Origin: JASHVB01 sp963762885
GTDB lineage: Bacteria > Pseudomonadota > Alphaproteobacteria > Acetobacterales > Acetobacteraceae
Length of the DNA stretch: 64,000 nt
Assembly: GCA_963762885.1 (NCBI GenBank)
Contig: CAVXNH010000048.1
Location: forward strand, 62,001 to 126,000
Direction of reading: 5' to 3'
Under the pieces are notes generated by a model. The model searched no databases. It was not told the origin of the DNA and worked only from the letters and a program-made list of their open reading frames with translations. Shown piece by piece: positions 37,493 to 46,607 of the stretch (positions are counted from its first letter, which is position 1; every line of letters begins with the position of its first letter). Made by a program: the position numbers and the translations under genes.

Positions 37493-38361
37493 GCAATCTG
37501 CTGCGCGGCTATGGCAGCCTGCTCGACCTGTGCATGATCAACGCGCTATTGGCACTCAGCCAATACATCGTGCTGCGGGCCGGAGTTTTCTCCCTCGCCA
37601 CCGCCGGCCTGGCCGCGTTCGGCGCCTATGCCGCAGCCAACCTGATCGTCGCGGGGACGGGCCTGTGGCCGGCCGTCGCCGCCGGCGCGGTGGCCGGCTT
37701 GGTTGTTGCCCTGGCACTGTCACTGCCGCTGGCGCGGCTGCGCGGCGTCTATCAGGCGATCGCGACTTTGGCGTTCGTGCAGATCGTCGTGTCGCTCGCT
37801 CTGTTCGCACATCGCTTCACCGGGGGAGCAACCGGACTGAACGGCATTCCGAAAGTTGTCGATTCCTGGCAGATCGCGGTGGTGCTGGTCGCAGTGACCC
37901 ACTTTGTCAGCCGCATCAGTGCATCTCCGTTGGGCGTGGCGTTCGACATCATTCGGCAGGACGAAACCGCAGCGGTGTCGCTGGGCGTCAACGTCGCGTC
38001 GCATCACCGTCTGGCTTTTGCATTCAGCGGTATCCTGGCGGGGATTGGCGGCGCGCTGATGGCTGGTCACGACTACAGCGTTGTACCGGAGGAATTCGGG
38101 TTCAGCATGCTGGTGGGCGCGCTGTCCTTCGTCGTGCTGGGCGGCCGCCAGTCGGTGTTCGGGCCGATCGTCGGCGCCGTGGTGCTGACGCTGCTACCGG
38201 AAGTGGCTCGGCCGCTGGCGGACAACCGCATGGTGCTGTACGGCGCGTTGCTGATGGCTATCATCGTCTATGTGCCACATGGCATCGTCGATGGCATCGC
38301 GTTGCGCCTGCCGCGAGTGCCGCGCTCCTGCGGCGCGACCAGACTGGCGAATGCGCCATGA
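37489..38361 (+). CDS. livM: Branched-chain-type ABC transporter permease LivM
   Basis: The 290-residue permease starts MSNLLRGYGSLLDLCMINAL at 37489, overlapping the corrected livH stop by ATGA. LivM signatures are QYIVLRAGVFSLATAGLAAF, ARLRGVYQAIATLAFVQI, GATGLNGIP, SPLGVAFDIIRQDETAAVSL (EAA-like loop) and LSFVVLGGRQSVFGPIVGA. It forms the membrane channel with LivH. It overlaps livG by 4 bases. Confidence 0.92.
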   Translation: MSNLLRGYGSLLDLCMINALLALSQYIVLRAGVFSLATAGLAAFGAYAAANLIVAGTGLWPAVAAGAVAGLVVALALSLPLARLRGVYQAIATLAFVQIVVSLALFAHRFTGGATGLNGIPKVVDSWQIAVVLVAVTHFVSRISASPLGVAFDIIRQDETAAVSLGVNVASHHRLAFAFSGILAGIGGALMAGHDYSVVPEEFGFSMLVGALSFVVLGGRQSVFGPIVGAVVLTLLPEVARPLADNRMVLYGALLMAIIVYVPHGIVDGIALRLPRVPRSCGATRLANAP

Positions 38362-39161
38362 GCGTTGTTGCGCAGATCGTTGCGGCGGACATCGGCACCC
38401 ACCAACGTTCCGGCCTGACGCTTGACAACGTGTCGCGCAGCTTCGGCGGCCTGCACGCGGTCAGAGATGTGTCGTTCGATGTGATGCCCGGGCGCGTCAC
38501 CGGCCTGATCGGCCCGAACGGTGCCGGCAAGACCAGCACGGTCAATCTCATCACCGGCTTGCTTCGGCTCGACAGCGGATCGGTCCGGTTGGGAGATACC
38601 GACATCTCGACTTTGCCGCCCGACCGCATTGCGCGCGAGGGGGTCGTGCGCACCTTCCAGAACATTCGCTTGCTCGGTGAAATGTCCGTGCTGGACAACA
38701 TCCTGGCTGGCTTTCATCGCCATGACGCCACGTCGCTGGCGGCGAAGTTCATCGGCCTGCCGGAGGTGCTGCGGCAAAATCGCCGCTGGCGCGACGAGGC
38801 ATTCGCCATCGCGGCAAGGTTCGGACTCGACCAACTGGCGGACCGCCGCGCCGGTGAACTGTCCTATGGACTTCAAAGGCGAGTGGAAATATGCCGCGCC
38901 CTCGCGGTGCATCCACGCGTGCTGCTGCTGGATGAGCCGGCGGCGGGCATGAACGATGTCGAGGCCGAGGAACTCGGGCAGCATTTTCGCGCCCTGGCGG
39001 ATTCCGGAATCGCCGTGCTGCTGATTGAGCATAACATGCGGCTGGTGATGGCGCTGTGCGACGATATCCATGTGCTCGCATCGGGCGTGCTGATCGCCTC
39101 GGGCGATCGCGATGCGATCCAGCGCGATCCAGCCGTCATCAGTGCCTATCTGGGTGAATAG
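38358..39161 (+). CDS. livG: ABC transporter ATP-binding protein LivG
   Basis: The 267-residue ATPase has Walker A GPNGAGKTS (52-60), Q-loop in VVRTFQNIRLLGEMSVLDNI, signature LSYGLQRRVE, Walker B LLLDEPAAGM, and H-loop LLIEHNM. The LivG-specific insert after the Q-loop is present. The signature has SYG in place of SGG, which is common in this family. ATG 38358 overlaps the livM stop. The in-frame opening upstream lies within livM and is not coding. Confidence 0.93.
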   Translation: MSVVAQIVAADIGTHQRSGLTLDNVSRSFGGLHAVRDVSFDVMPGRVTGLIGPNGAGKTSTVNLITGLLRLDSGSVRLGDTDISTLPPDRIAREGVVRTFQNIRLLGEMSVLDNILAGFHRHDATSLAAKFIGLPEVLRQNRRWRDEAFAIAARFGLDQLADRRAGELSYGLQRRVEICRALAVHPRVLLLDEPAAGMNDVEAEELGQHFRALADSGIAVLLIEHNMRLVMALCDDIHVLASGVLIASGDRDAIQRDPAVISAYLGE

Positions 39162-39162
39162 G

Positions 39163-39915
39163 ATGCTGGTCGTCGATAAACTCGTCGCCGGCTATAGCGG
39201 CATCCAGGCGGTCAGGGGCGTCAGCCTGGCGGTGGGAGCGACCGAAATCGTTGCGCTGATCGGGGCGAACGGCGTCGGCAAGACCACGTTGATGAATGCC
39301 ATCAGCGGCGTGCTGCGACCGTCGTCCGGCCAGGTGACATTCGCCGGCGAGAATCTCGCCGGTCGCGCCGCCCACGTCGTCGCGCGCCGCGGTCTGCTCC
39401 AGGTGCCGGAGGGACGTCGCATCCTCGGCCCACTGAGCGTGCGCGAGAACCTGGAGCTAGGCCGGTTGGCGCGCGGCGGACGTAGCGGCGCAGACCTGGA
39501 CCTGGTGTTCGAACTGTTTCCCCGACTGGTCGAACGCGAACGGCAGATCGCCGGCTCGCTGTCCGGCGGCGAGCAACAGATGCTGGCAATCGGCCGTGCC
39601 CTGATGGGGCGCCCGCGCCTGCTGATGCTGGACGAGCCAAGCCTAGGTCTTGCACCGATCATGGTGAGCCAGGTCTTCGAAGCGCTGGCGCAACTCAACC
39701 GTTCCGGCCTGCCAATTTTGCTGGTGGAGCAAAATGCCAGGCGTGCGCTGAATCTCGCGTCGCGCGCCTATGTGCTGGAGCGTGGCCGCATCGTGCGGCA
39801 CGGCAGTGCCGACGAACTGGCGAACGATCCGGCAATCCAATCGAGCTACCTCGGCATCGTCGAACGCACCCTGGAGCCTGCCGAGGCGCCAATTCCGGGA
39901 TACGACCTGTCATGA
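39163..39915 (+). CDS. livF: ABC transporter ATP-binding protein LivF
   Basis: The 250-residue ATPase starts MLVVDKLVAGYSGIQAVRGV one base after livG stops. It has Walker A GANGVGKTT, signature LSGGEQQML, Walker B LMLDEPSLGLAP and H-loop LLVEQNARRAL. With LivG it forms the nucleotide-binding heterodimer that powers uptake. The order livHMGF followed by the binding protein is a normal HAAT-family operon. Confidence 0.93.
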   Translation: MLVVDKLVAGYSGIQAVRGVSLAVGATEIVALIGANGVGKTTLMNAISGVLRPSSGQVTFAGENLAGRAAHVVARRGLLQVPEGRRILGPLSVRENLELGRLARGGRSGADLDLVFELFPRLVERERQIAGSLSGGEQQMLAIGRALMGRPRLLMLDEPSLGLAPIMVSQVFEALAQLNRSGLPILLVEQNARRALNLASRAYVLERGRIVRHGSADELANDPAIQSSYLGIVERTLEPAEAPIPGYDLS

Positions 39916-39939
39916 AACCTGTGAAGTAGGGGAAACGCC

Positions 39940-41098
39940 ATGATCGTTTTGCGCCGAGGTGCCGCCTGGCCGGCGGTGGCTGCCTGTCTCGCGGCGGTAG
40001 CCTGTCTTGCCGGATTGGCCGCCACGCCAGCACGCGCGGACGAGGTGATCGTTGGTGCCGAGCTTGCGCTGACCGGAGCCTACGCCTTCGCCGGCGCCCC
40101 CAGCCGCGACGCGCTGCAAATGGCGGTGGACGACATCAATGCGCACAAGCTGGCGGGCGACCACACGATCAAGCTGATCCTTGAAGACACCGCCAGCGAC
40201 AAGCAGCAGGCGATCTCGCTGGCGAACCGGTTTGCCGCGCGCGACAACGCAGTGCTGATCCTGGGCCCGTCATCGAGTTCTGGAAGCTGTTGCGGTCGCG
40301 CCGGTGGCGAACAGCCTGACAATCCCCATGCTGACCACGACCGCTCTGGCAGCGGACATCACCCGAGCCGGCCAGTGGTCGTTCAAGACGCCGGAAAGCC
40401 CGCAGGACACCGTCGTCGAGGTGACCCAATACGCGGTGGACAAAATGAAGGTGAAGCACGTGGCCCTGGTGTTCGGCCGCGACAATGAGGGCCAGATCGC
40501 GCAGAAGAACGTCGCGCGCGACTACTTCAAGGCACACGGCGTGGACGTGGTGGACGAAGAGTTGATCCTGTCCTCCGACACCGACTTCCAAAGCCTGGTC
40601 ACCAAGCTGAGTTCACTCGACATCGACGCGATCTTCCTGACGCCGACGGCGGAGCAAGCGGCGAACATCGTCGTACAGGCGCGGCAGGGCGGGATCGACC
40701 CCAAGGTTCGCGTCATCGGCACGTCGAACATGGGATCCGACCGGTTCCTGCGGGTCGGCGGCAAGGCGGTCGAAGGCGCAGTATTCTTCGCGGATTATTT
40801 CAATGCCGTGGACAGCGCCGAAAACAAGGCGTTCGTCGCGGAATTCCAGGCGAAGTACAAGCGGCTGCCGGACAATGTCTCGGCGCTTGGATACACCGCT
40901 ATGCAACTCGCTGCGGCGGCAATCAAGGCGGCCGGGCCGCATCCCACGCGCGATCAGGTGCGGGCTGCACTGGCGGGGATACGGGATTTTCCAACAGTGC
41001 TGGGCAAGGGGCAATTCAGCTTCGATGCCGACCGCAATCCGCATTATGGTCAGGTCATCCTGACGGTGGAGGACGAGAAATTCGCGCTCGCACCATGA
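39940..41098 (+). CDS. Periplasmic binding protein of the LivHMGF importer (frameshifted)
   Basis: The N-terminal signal peptide ends ATPARA-DE (near residue 34). The LivJ/LivK-type fold follows: VIVGAELALTGAYAFAGAPS, DDINAHK, DTASDKQQAISLANRF, DAIFLTPTAEQAANIVVQAR. An extra G near 40282 breaks the frame after LGPSSSS. Removing it restores EAVAVAPVANSLTIPM and a 385-residue protein. It delivers a small polar solute to LivHM. The gene context (CoA-transferase, amidohydrolase, SMP-30) suggests a carboxylate or aromatic acid rather than leucine, by inference. Confidence 0.85.
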
Positions 41099-41143
41099 TC
41101 GTATGCGCGGCGGCGCGCGCGGCGGAGAATGGTGCAAGGTATT

Positions 41144-41260
41144 CGCGGGGAAATGACCAAATCTTCGGCGGCCGACACGCCCCACGTGTCATGGCCGACG
41201 AAAGCCGGCCATGACACGTGACTTTGCGGCACGACCGATTGAGGCACTTATTTCCCCGCG
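41144..41260. repeat. Intergenic nested palindrome after the liv operon
   Basis: Outer arms cgcggggaaat / atttccccgcg and inner arms cacgtgtcatggcc (41183-41196) / ggccatgacacgtg (41207-41220) form a long cruciform-like element. The inner core resembles families B and C. It may terminate the liv operon. Confidence 0.75.
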
Positions 41261-41295
41261 CTTCCAAGGTCGGTATCATCCGGAGAACACGCGAC

Positions 41296-42181
41296 ATGCC
41301 TGTGAGGATCGGCGACTGTACAGTTGGTGGCGCAGACCCAGGATGTACTGGGCGAAGTGCCGCTATGGGACACGCGGAACGCGACCCTCACCTGGATCGA
41401 TCTGTTGAAGCCGGCGCTGCATCGACACGTTCCGGTCCAACACCGGACGGACAGTTGGACGCCGCCGGAGAAGCTTGGCTCCCATGCACTTTGCGACAAC
41501 GGCGCGGTGTTGATCGCCGGCCGAGGCGGCATCGCCCTTTGGCACCCGGAATTGGGTTCGCTCGACCGCGTGGCAACGCCGGAAGCCGATCGTGCGGACA
41601 ACATCCTGAACGACGGCCGCTGCGATCCGCGTGGCCGCTTCCTGGTCGCCAGCATGGACAGGATGCTGTCCGGCCCGAAAGGCCGGCTGTGGCGGATCGA
41701 TCCCGATCGGCGAACCACCCTGTTGCAGGATGAGGAAATCTGGCTGCCCAATGCTCTGTGCTGGAGCCCTGACGGCCGGACGCTGTATTTCGGCGACAGC
41801 CACACCAAGGTGATCTTCGCCTACGACTACGATTTGAATACTGGCGTGCCGACCAACCGGCGGCTGTTCGCCGACACATCCGCACTTTCAGGCATTCCCG
41901 ATGGGGCGAGCGTCGATGCCGACGGCTATCTCTGGAACGCCCGGTTCGAGGCAGGCTGCATCGTCCGCTTCGCGCCGGATGGCACGCTCGATCAGACTGT
42001 GACGTTGCCGGTGTCGCGCCCGACCCACGTCACCTTCGGTGGCGCCGACCTGCGCACGCTGTACGTTACCACCGCGCGGTTCCGCCTGAAGCCGGAGGAG
42101 CAACAAGCCCAGCCGATGGCCGGGGGCCTACTGAGTATCGAGACCGACGCAACAGGTTTGCGCGAACCCTGCTTCGGCTGA
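41296..42181 (+). CDS. SMP-30/gluconolactonase family protein, second copy (frameshifted)
   Basis: ATG 41296 gives MPVRIGDCTV. An extra T near 41325 then shifts the frame, and removing it gives VAQTQDVLGEVPLWDTRN and 294 residues. Metal ligands are Glu in LGEVPLWD, Asn in ADNILNDGRCDPRGRFLV, Asn in WLPNALCWSPDGRTLYFGDS, and Asp in GIPDGASVDADGYLW. A lactone hydrolase role is likely. It follows the liv operon on the same strand and faces the DUF35 gene convergently. Confidence 0.85.
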
Positions 42182-42189
42182 CCCCGCCG

Positions 42190-42600
42190 TCAGGCCAGGC
42201 GAAAGCGCGGCATCGTCAGGTCCGGGTCGATGTCGTCAAACACCACGGTCACCGCCTGCCCCACGGACAGTTCGTTGGTGCCGACGACGTTTGCCGTCAG
42301 GCGCGGCCCTTCGTCGAGTTCGACCTGCACCACGTTATAGGGAATGTCGCCGGCGAAGGCCGGGAACCACGCCTTGTGCACCACCACCCAGGTGGAAATC
42401 CGGCCATTTCCACTGGCCTTTTTCCATTCAAGGCTGCCGGAGAAGCAGTGCGGACAGACCGGGCCGGGCGGCAGATGGGGCTTGCCGCATTCCTTGCAGA
42501 ACGGCAGGAGCAATTCATGGCGCCGGCAGCCGGCCCAGAAGGGCTCGCTGTCCGGGCCGATCCTCGGACGCGGCTTGCGCGATGCAGTTTCTTGCGGCAT
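42190..42600 (-). CDS. DUF35/OB-fold Zn-ribbon protein, partner of the thiolase-fold protein (first pair)
   Basis: The 136-residue protein has a four-Cys zinc ribbon (FCKECG, VCPHC). An OB-fold follows (STWVVVHKAWFPAFAGDIPY, VVQVELDEGPRLTANVVG). This is the architecture of the ChsH2-type DUF35 partner that binds acyl-CoA next to Ltp2-type thiolase-fold aldolases. It lies 11 bases after the thiolase-fold gene. A CoA-binding subunit role is from family knowledge; the substrate is open. Confidence 0.88.
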   Translation of the reverse strand: MPQETASRKPRPRIGPDSEPFWAGCRRHELLLPFCKECGKPHLPPGPVCPHCFSGSLEWKKASGNGRISTWVVVHKAWFPAFAGDIPYNVVQVELDEGPRLTANVVGTNELSVGQAVTVVFDDIDPDLTMPRFRLA

Positions 42601-42611
42601 CGGATCGATCC

Positions 42612-43778
42612 TCAGGCTGCGGTCATGATGACGGAGTCGCCCCAGGCGGTGGCCCATTGCAGCACGTCCGCATCCGGTATCTGCCGTGGTCCGGCGGTGC
42701 CGCGGATCTGCCGCATCATCTCGCGGATGTGGTTCCAACCGCCGATATGCGCCTCCGACAACAGGCCGCCGGAGGTGTTGAGCGGCAGCTTTCCCCCCGG
42801 TCCGATCGCACCGTCCTGCACGAAGTCGATCGCTTCGCCGCCGCCACAAAAGCCGAAGCGTTCCAGCACGAACAGCGGCAGCGGCGAAAACGCATCGTAG
42901 GTGTAAAGCGCCCGCACCGCGGACCGGTCCACGCCGGCGCTGCCATAAACCTCCACGTCCACCGGGCGCGAGCGTACCGGCCCTACCGGCTGCTGCCCGA
43001 TGCCTAGTCCCGGCGGGGCAAAAATGAATTCGTCACGGCCGGAGCGCATGCCTTGCATGCCGGCGATCCGCACCGGCTTCTGCTTCAGGTCGCGCGCATG
43101 CTCTATGGTCGTGACCAACACCACAACCGCGCCGTCATTGATCAGGCAGCAATCGAACAGCCGCAGCGGATCGACGATCATGCGCGAACTCTGGTGGTCT
43201 GCCACCGTCAGCGGCGCGCGCATGATGGCATCCGGGTTCAGCACAGCATGGGCACGGATTGCCATCGGCACCGCGGCAAGCTTCTCGCTGGACGCACCTG
43301 TCAGCGCCAGGTAGCGCTGCATGCTGAGCGCGGCACCGCCGGCCGGCGATGTCAGGCCATAGGGCGGACTCTCGCCATGCGTGCCGCCTTCCTCGCGATT
43401 GCCCTCGGCGTCGCCGGGGCCGCCGAGGAAATCGCGCTCGCGCGTGAAGCTGATCGCGGTGACGCAGGCGACGACATTGGCAAGTCCGGCCGATACCGCA
43501 AGCGCCGCATGTTGCAGCGCGTTGGTGATGAACCGCCCATGCAGCCAGGACTGGTTGACGTAGCGCAGGTTCAGGCCGAACCCATCAGCGACGCGATCGT
43601 AATCCAACCCCAACGGCCAACCCATGTGGATGGAAAGCCCGTCGATGTCCTCACGCTGCAAGCCGCAATCGTCCAGCGCGGCCTTGAACGCCGTTGCCGC
43701 CAATGCGAGCTGACTGTCCGGCAGGAAGCGGCCAAACTTCGAAGCGCCGACGCCCACCAAGGCTGCATTGATATTCAT
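42612..43778 (-). CDS. Thiolase-fold (SCP-x/Ltp2-like) protein lacking the nucleophilic Cys, first copy
   Basis: The 388-residue protein has the thiolase N-half entry AALVGVGASKFGRFLPDSQL. Where thiolases place Cys it reads HGRF (80-83, WLHGRFITNALQHAALAV). The C-half keeps NTSGGLLSEAHIGGWNHIRE in place of the thiolase GGxxAxGHP. The absence of Cys and the adjacent DUF35 gene fit the Ltp2 steroid-side-chain retro-aldolase type rather than thiolysis. It overlaps the alcohol dehydrogenase stop by 4 bases. Confidence 0.87.
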   Translation of the reverse strand: MNINAALVGVGASKFGRFLPDSQLALAATAFKAALDDCGLQREDIDGLSIHMGWPLGLDYDRVADGFGLNLRYVNQSWLHGRFITNALQHAALAVSAGLANVVACVTAISFTRERDFLGGPGDAEGNREEGGTHGESPPYGLTSPAGGAALSMQRYLALTGASSEKLAAVPMAIRAHAVLNPDAIMRAPLTVADHQSSRMIVDPLRLFDCCLINDGAVVVLVTTIEHARDLKQKPVRIAGMQGMRSGRDEFIFAPPGLGIGQQPVGPVRSRPVDVEVYGSAGVDRSAVRALYTYDAFSPLPLFVLERFGFCGGGEAIDFVQDGAIGPGGKLPLNTSGGLLSEAHIGGWNHIREMMRQIRGTAGPRQIPDADVLQWATAWGDSVIMTAA

Positions 43779-44833
43779 GCGCCGTGTCCCTGTGATCCGG
43801 GTTGCAGAACGATGCGGCCCGTGACGGCGCCGGCTTCGACCAGCCGGTGCGCCTCCTGTGCTTGTTCCAGCGGCATCATGGCGCCGATGATCGGCCGGAT
43901 GGCTCCGGAAGCAACCAGATCGAGGCAGTGGATCAACTGGTTGCGTGTCGTCGAAGTTGCCGACAGCATCGAGATATTCTTCAGGAAGAGCTGCGCCGGG
44001 TTGAACGGCACGAAGTCGCCGTTGAGCTGACCGATCAGGATCCAGCGGCCGCGCACCGCGATTGACTTGCGGGTGGCGTTGAACAGCAGGCTACCCACAT
44101 TGTCGATCGCGACATCGACGCCGCGGCGGCCGGTCAGGCCCCGAACCTGGGCGGAGAAATCCTCGCCGCGCCGATGCACGACCACCTCGTGCGCGCCGAG
44201 ATCGCGCAGCATGTCGGTCTTCTGCGGCGACGTGGTTTGCGCGATGACCCGCGCGCCCTGCATGCGCGCGAGCTGGATCGCGTGCACGCCAAGGCCGCCG
44301 CCGGATCCAGTGATCAGCACTGTTTCGCCGACCTTCACACTGGCAACGTCGCGCATGGCGTTATAGACCGTGCCGAGGGTGCAGGCGACGATGCTGGCTT
44401 GGTCTAGAGGCACGTTGTCCGGCACCAGCGCGACGTTGTCGTCTTCCACCGCGACGAATTCGGCGTAGCCGCCGACCAGCCCCCAGTCGCCGAGGAATTT
44501 GCGCTCCTCGCACAGTGGTTCGTAGCCGCTGCGACAATGCTCGCAGGAGCCGCAGATATGGTAGCGCTGTACCGTGGCGACACGATCACCGGGTTTGAAG
44601 CCGTGCGCCAGCGGACCGGTGCCGACCACGGTTCCGGCGATCTCATGCCCGAGAATCACCGGCATCTTCACGCCAGCCTTCAGCGTGCCATTGCGCGTCA
44701 CCACGTCGTGAAAGCAAACGCCGCAGCTATGCACCTTGATGATCACATCTTTTCCCCGCGCGACCGGGTCAGGTATTGTTCGCAAGGTCAGCACGTCACG
44801 ACCACCGGGCGCGTCCACGACGATGGCTTTCAT
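43775..44833 (-). CDS. Zinc-containing alcohol dehydrogenase (MDR)
   Basis: The 352-residue enzyme has catalytic zinc ligands in SCGVCFHD and GHEIAGTVVG, and the structural zinc lobe CGSCEHCRSGYEPLC. The nucleotide-binding loop is VLITGSGGGLGVHAIQLARM. It oxidises a (possibly CoA-linked) alcohol with NAD(P). It sits between the two thiolase-fold/DUF35 pairs with 4-base overlaps at both ends. It should therefore act in the same pathway, for example preparing the carbonyl needed for the next retro-aldol cleavage (inference). Confidence 0.92.
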   Translation of the reverse strand: MKAIVVDAPGGRDVLTLRTIPDPVARGKDVIIKVHSCGVCFHDVVTRNGTLKAGVKMPVILGHEIAGTVVGTGPLAHGFKPGDRVATVQRYHICGSCEHCRSGYEPLCEERKFLGDWGLVGGYAEFVAVEDDNVALVPDNVPLDQASIVACTLGTVYNAMRDVASVKVGETVLITGSGGGLGVHAIQLARMQGARVIAQTTSPQKTDMLRDLGAHEVVVHRRGEDFSAQVRGLTGRRGVDVAIDNVGSLLFNATRKSIAVRGRWILIGQLNGDFVPFNPAQLFLKNISMLSATSTTRNQLIHCLDLVASGAIRPIIGAMMPLEQAQEAHRLVEAGAVTGRIVLQPGSQGHGA

Positions 44834-45246
44834 GCCGCGTTCTCCTCCGTGCGGAATCTCAGCAGGGTGACGCCGTCCCCGGCGTTTTCGAACACGGCTT
44901 TTACCTGCATGCCAATGCGAATTCGATCGATGGGCACGTGCTGCAGGTTAGAGAACATTCGAACGCCGCAGCGGAGCCTGACCTGCACGACGGCATAGGG
45001 CACCTCGAGCGCCGGAAAATATTGCTTGTGGAAGACGCAGAAGCTTTCGACCACGCCTTCGGGTTCTGCCGCGGTCCAGGTGAATTCGGCGCTATGGCAC
45101 ACTGGGCAATTGCGGCTGGCCGGAAACCGATGGTGTCCGCAAACGCAGCGTTGCACCCGCACTTCCCCGGCACGCAGTCCGTCCCAGAAGGTTTGTTCGG
45201 GGCCGCCCGCGCGCGGCAGCGGCCTCGTCATCGCGGTCGTGCTCAT
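44830..45246 (-). CDS. DUF35/OB-fold Zn-ribbon protein (second pair)
   Basis: The 138-residue protein has the zinc ribbon RCVCGHHRFPASRNCPVC and OB-fold VESFCVFHKQYFPALEVPYA, VVQVRLRCGVRMFSNL. MSTTAMTRPLPRAGG at 45246 overlaps the upstream thiolase-fold stop by 4 bases. A long opening upstream lies inside that gene and is not coding. It pairs with the second thiolase-fold protein as the first DUF35 does with its neighbour. Confidence 0.88.
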   Translation of the reverse strand: MSTTAMTRPLPRAGGPEQTFWDGLRAGEVRVQRCVCGHHRFPASRNCPVCHSAEFTWTAAEPEGVVESFCVFHKQYFPALEVPYAVVQVRLRCGVRMFSNLQHVPIDRIRIGMQVKAVFENAGDGVTLLRFRTEENAA

Positions 45247-46376
45247 GACGGAAGCCGCGAATAGAGGATGGAAGAACACACCGGCGAGGCGGCGAGGTAA
45301 TGGATGTTCGTGGCACCCGCCACCTGCCGCTCGCCGCAGTCGCCACGCAATTGGCGAACGGCTTCGACATTGAGCGCCCAGCCCTGCATGTAGCTCTCCG
45401 AAAGATGGCCGCCCGAGGTATTGGTCGGGTAGCGCTGGCCGAGGCCGAGATGTCCCTCCGCGACGAACGGACCGCTCTCGCCGGGCGCACAATAGCCAGC
45501 ACCTTCGAGCGAGAACAGCACCGTCGGCGTGAAGTTGTCGTAGATCATCAGGGCCGACATGTCTTCCCGGCCAAGCCCAGCCATCGCCATGCTGCGTTCG
45601 GTGGCGGAGTGCAACGCGGCATGCCAGAAATCGTCGGGCGGGAAGGTTGAATCGGTAAATGACGTCTGCAGTGCGCTGCCGCGGATATACACCGGCGGCC
45701 TGGCAAGATCGCGCGCATGCTCTTGCGACGTGATAATCAGCGCGACGCCGCCGTCGGTGATCAAGCAGTAGTCGAGCAAGCGCAGCGGTTCGCAGATCAT
45801 ACGGGCGCCCAGGTACGCATCCAGGTCGATCGGGCTGCGCATCACTGCACTCGGATTGCGCCCCGCGTGGTCACGGAACGTGATCGACACACGTGCAAGC
45901 TGTTCAGGCGTGGTCCCGAACATGTGCATGTGCCGTTGTGTCATCAGCGCATGGAAAGCGCCGGGCGACGTCATGCCATACGGGAACCACAAAGCGCTGC
46001 CGCCGGAGCCGTAGCTGTCATCCGCCCCGCCATACGCGGCGCCGGCGGAGCGGCCATCGTTGCCATAGACCAACGCGACCGTTCGGCAACGCCCACTCAG
46101 GACAAGTGCGCGCGCCATGTCGATGCAGATTGCCGCAAAGCGGCCATGCCCCGGGGTGATCGTGACGAACTGTGGGTCAATGCCGGCGATCTCGCAGAAG
46201 CGTTGGTAATCCGGGATGCGGTTTACGATGACGCCGTCGATATCGCCGAAGCCCAGCCCGGCATCCGCGAGCGCCTCGGTCAGTGCCCATAGTCCCAGAT
46301 CGTACGCGTCGTAATCCGGCAACCGGCCGTACGACGTCGTGCCAACGCCAGCCACGGCCACAGTGTTCTCGGCCAT
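45243..46376 (-). CDS. Thiolase-fold (SCP-x/Ltp2-like) protein lacking the nucleophilic Cys, second copy
   Basis: The 377-residue protein is the first gene of the coupled operon. It has VAVAGVGTTSYGRLPDYDAY, then HGRF at 77-80 (TITPGHGRFAAICIDMARAL) in place of the thiolase Cys. A C-half of MIYDNFTPTVLFSLEGAGYC and NTSGGHLSESYMQGW follows. It is only distantly similar to the copy at 42612 yet shares the HGRF replacement, so the two probably act on different intermediates. Retro-aldolase activity with its DUF35 partner is the leading hypothesis. Confidence 0.87.
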   Translation of the reverse strand: MAENTVAVAGVGTTSYGRLPDYDAYDLGLWALTEALADAGLGFGDIDGVIVNRIPDYQRFCEIAGIDPQFVTITPGHGRFAAICIDMARALVLSGRCRTVALVYGNDGRSAGAAYGGADDSYGSGGSALWFPYGMTSPGAFHALMTQRHMHMFGTTPEQLARVSITFRDHAGRNPSAVMRSPIDLDAYLGARMICEPLRLLDYCLITDGGVALIITSQEHARDLARPPVYIRGSALQTSFTDSTFPPDDFWHAALHSATERSMAMAGLGREDMSALMIYDNFTPTVLFSLEGAGYCAPGESGPFVAEGHLGLGQRYPTNTSGGHLSESYMQGWALNVEAVRQLRGDCGERQVAGATNIHYLAASPVCSSILYSRLPS

Positions 46377-46457
46377 TCATGCGTCTCCGAATTCAACTCG
46401 CTCCGCCGCGATCAGATTAGGGCGGGATGGGATCAGGGGGTAGTGCGGGTCCGTTAC

Positions 46458-46479
46458 GGTCGTGGTTTGGGCCACGACC
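46458..46479. other. Hairpin in the thiolase/deacetylase intergenic region
   Basis: ggtcgtgg-tttggg-ccacgacc forms a perfect 8-bp stem. It lies between the coupled operon start (46376) and the deacetylase stop (46608). No T-run follows on either strand, so terminator function is uncertain. Confidence 0.45.
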
Positions 46480-46607
46480 CGATCAACCGAAATCCCGTTG
46501 GAAATAGCTGAGTAGCTGTGGCGGACACGCTATTCGCATAGCAGTTATTGTGGCAGCGTGAGGTCCCGCACGAAACCGCTATGGCGCGATCAATCCATCC
46601 TGACGCC

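Noticed and set aside
37476..38357. N-terminal extension of the LivG frame
   Set aside because: It lies wholly within livM in another frame. The LivG domain begins at 38358 with a normal coupled start.
42612..46376. Calling the two thiolase-fold proteins acetyl-CoA acetyltransferases
   Set aside because: Both lack the nucleophilic Cys and the GHP loop and are each paired with DUF35, so thiolytic activity is not supported.
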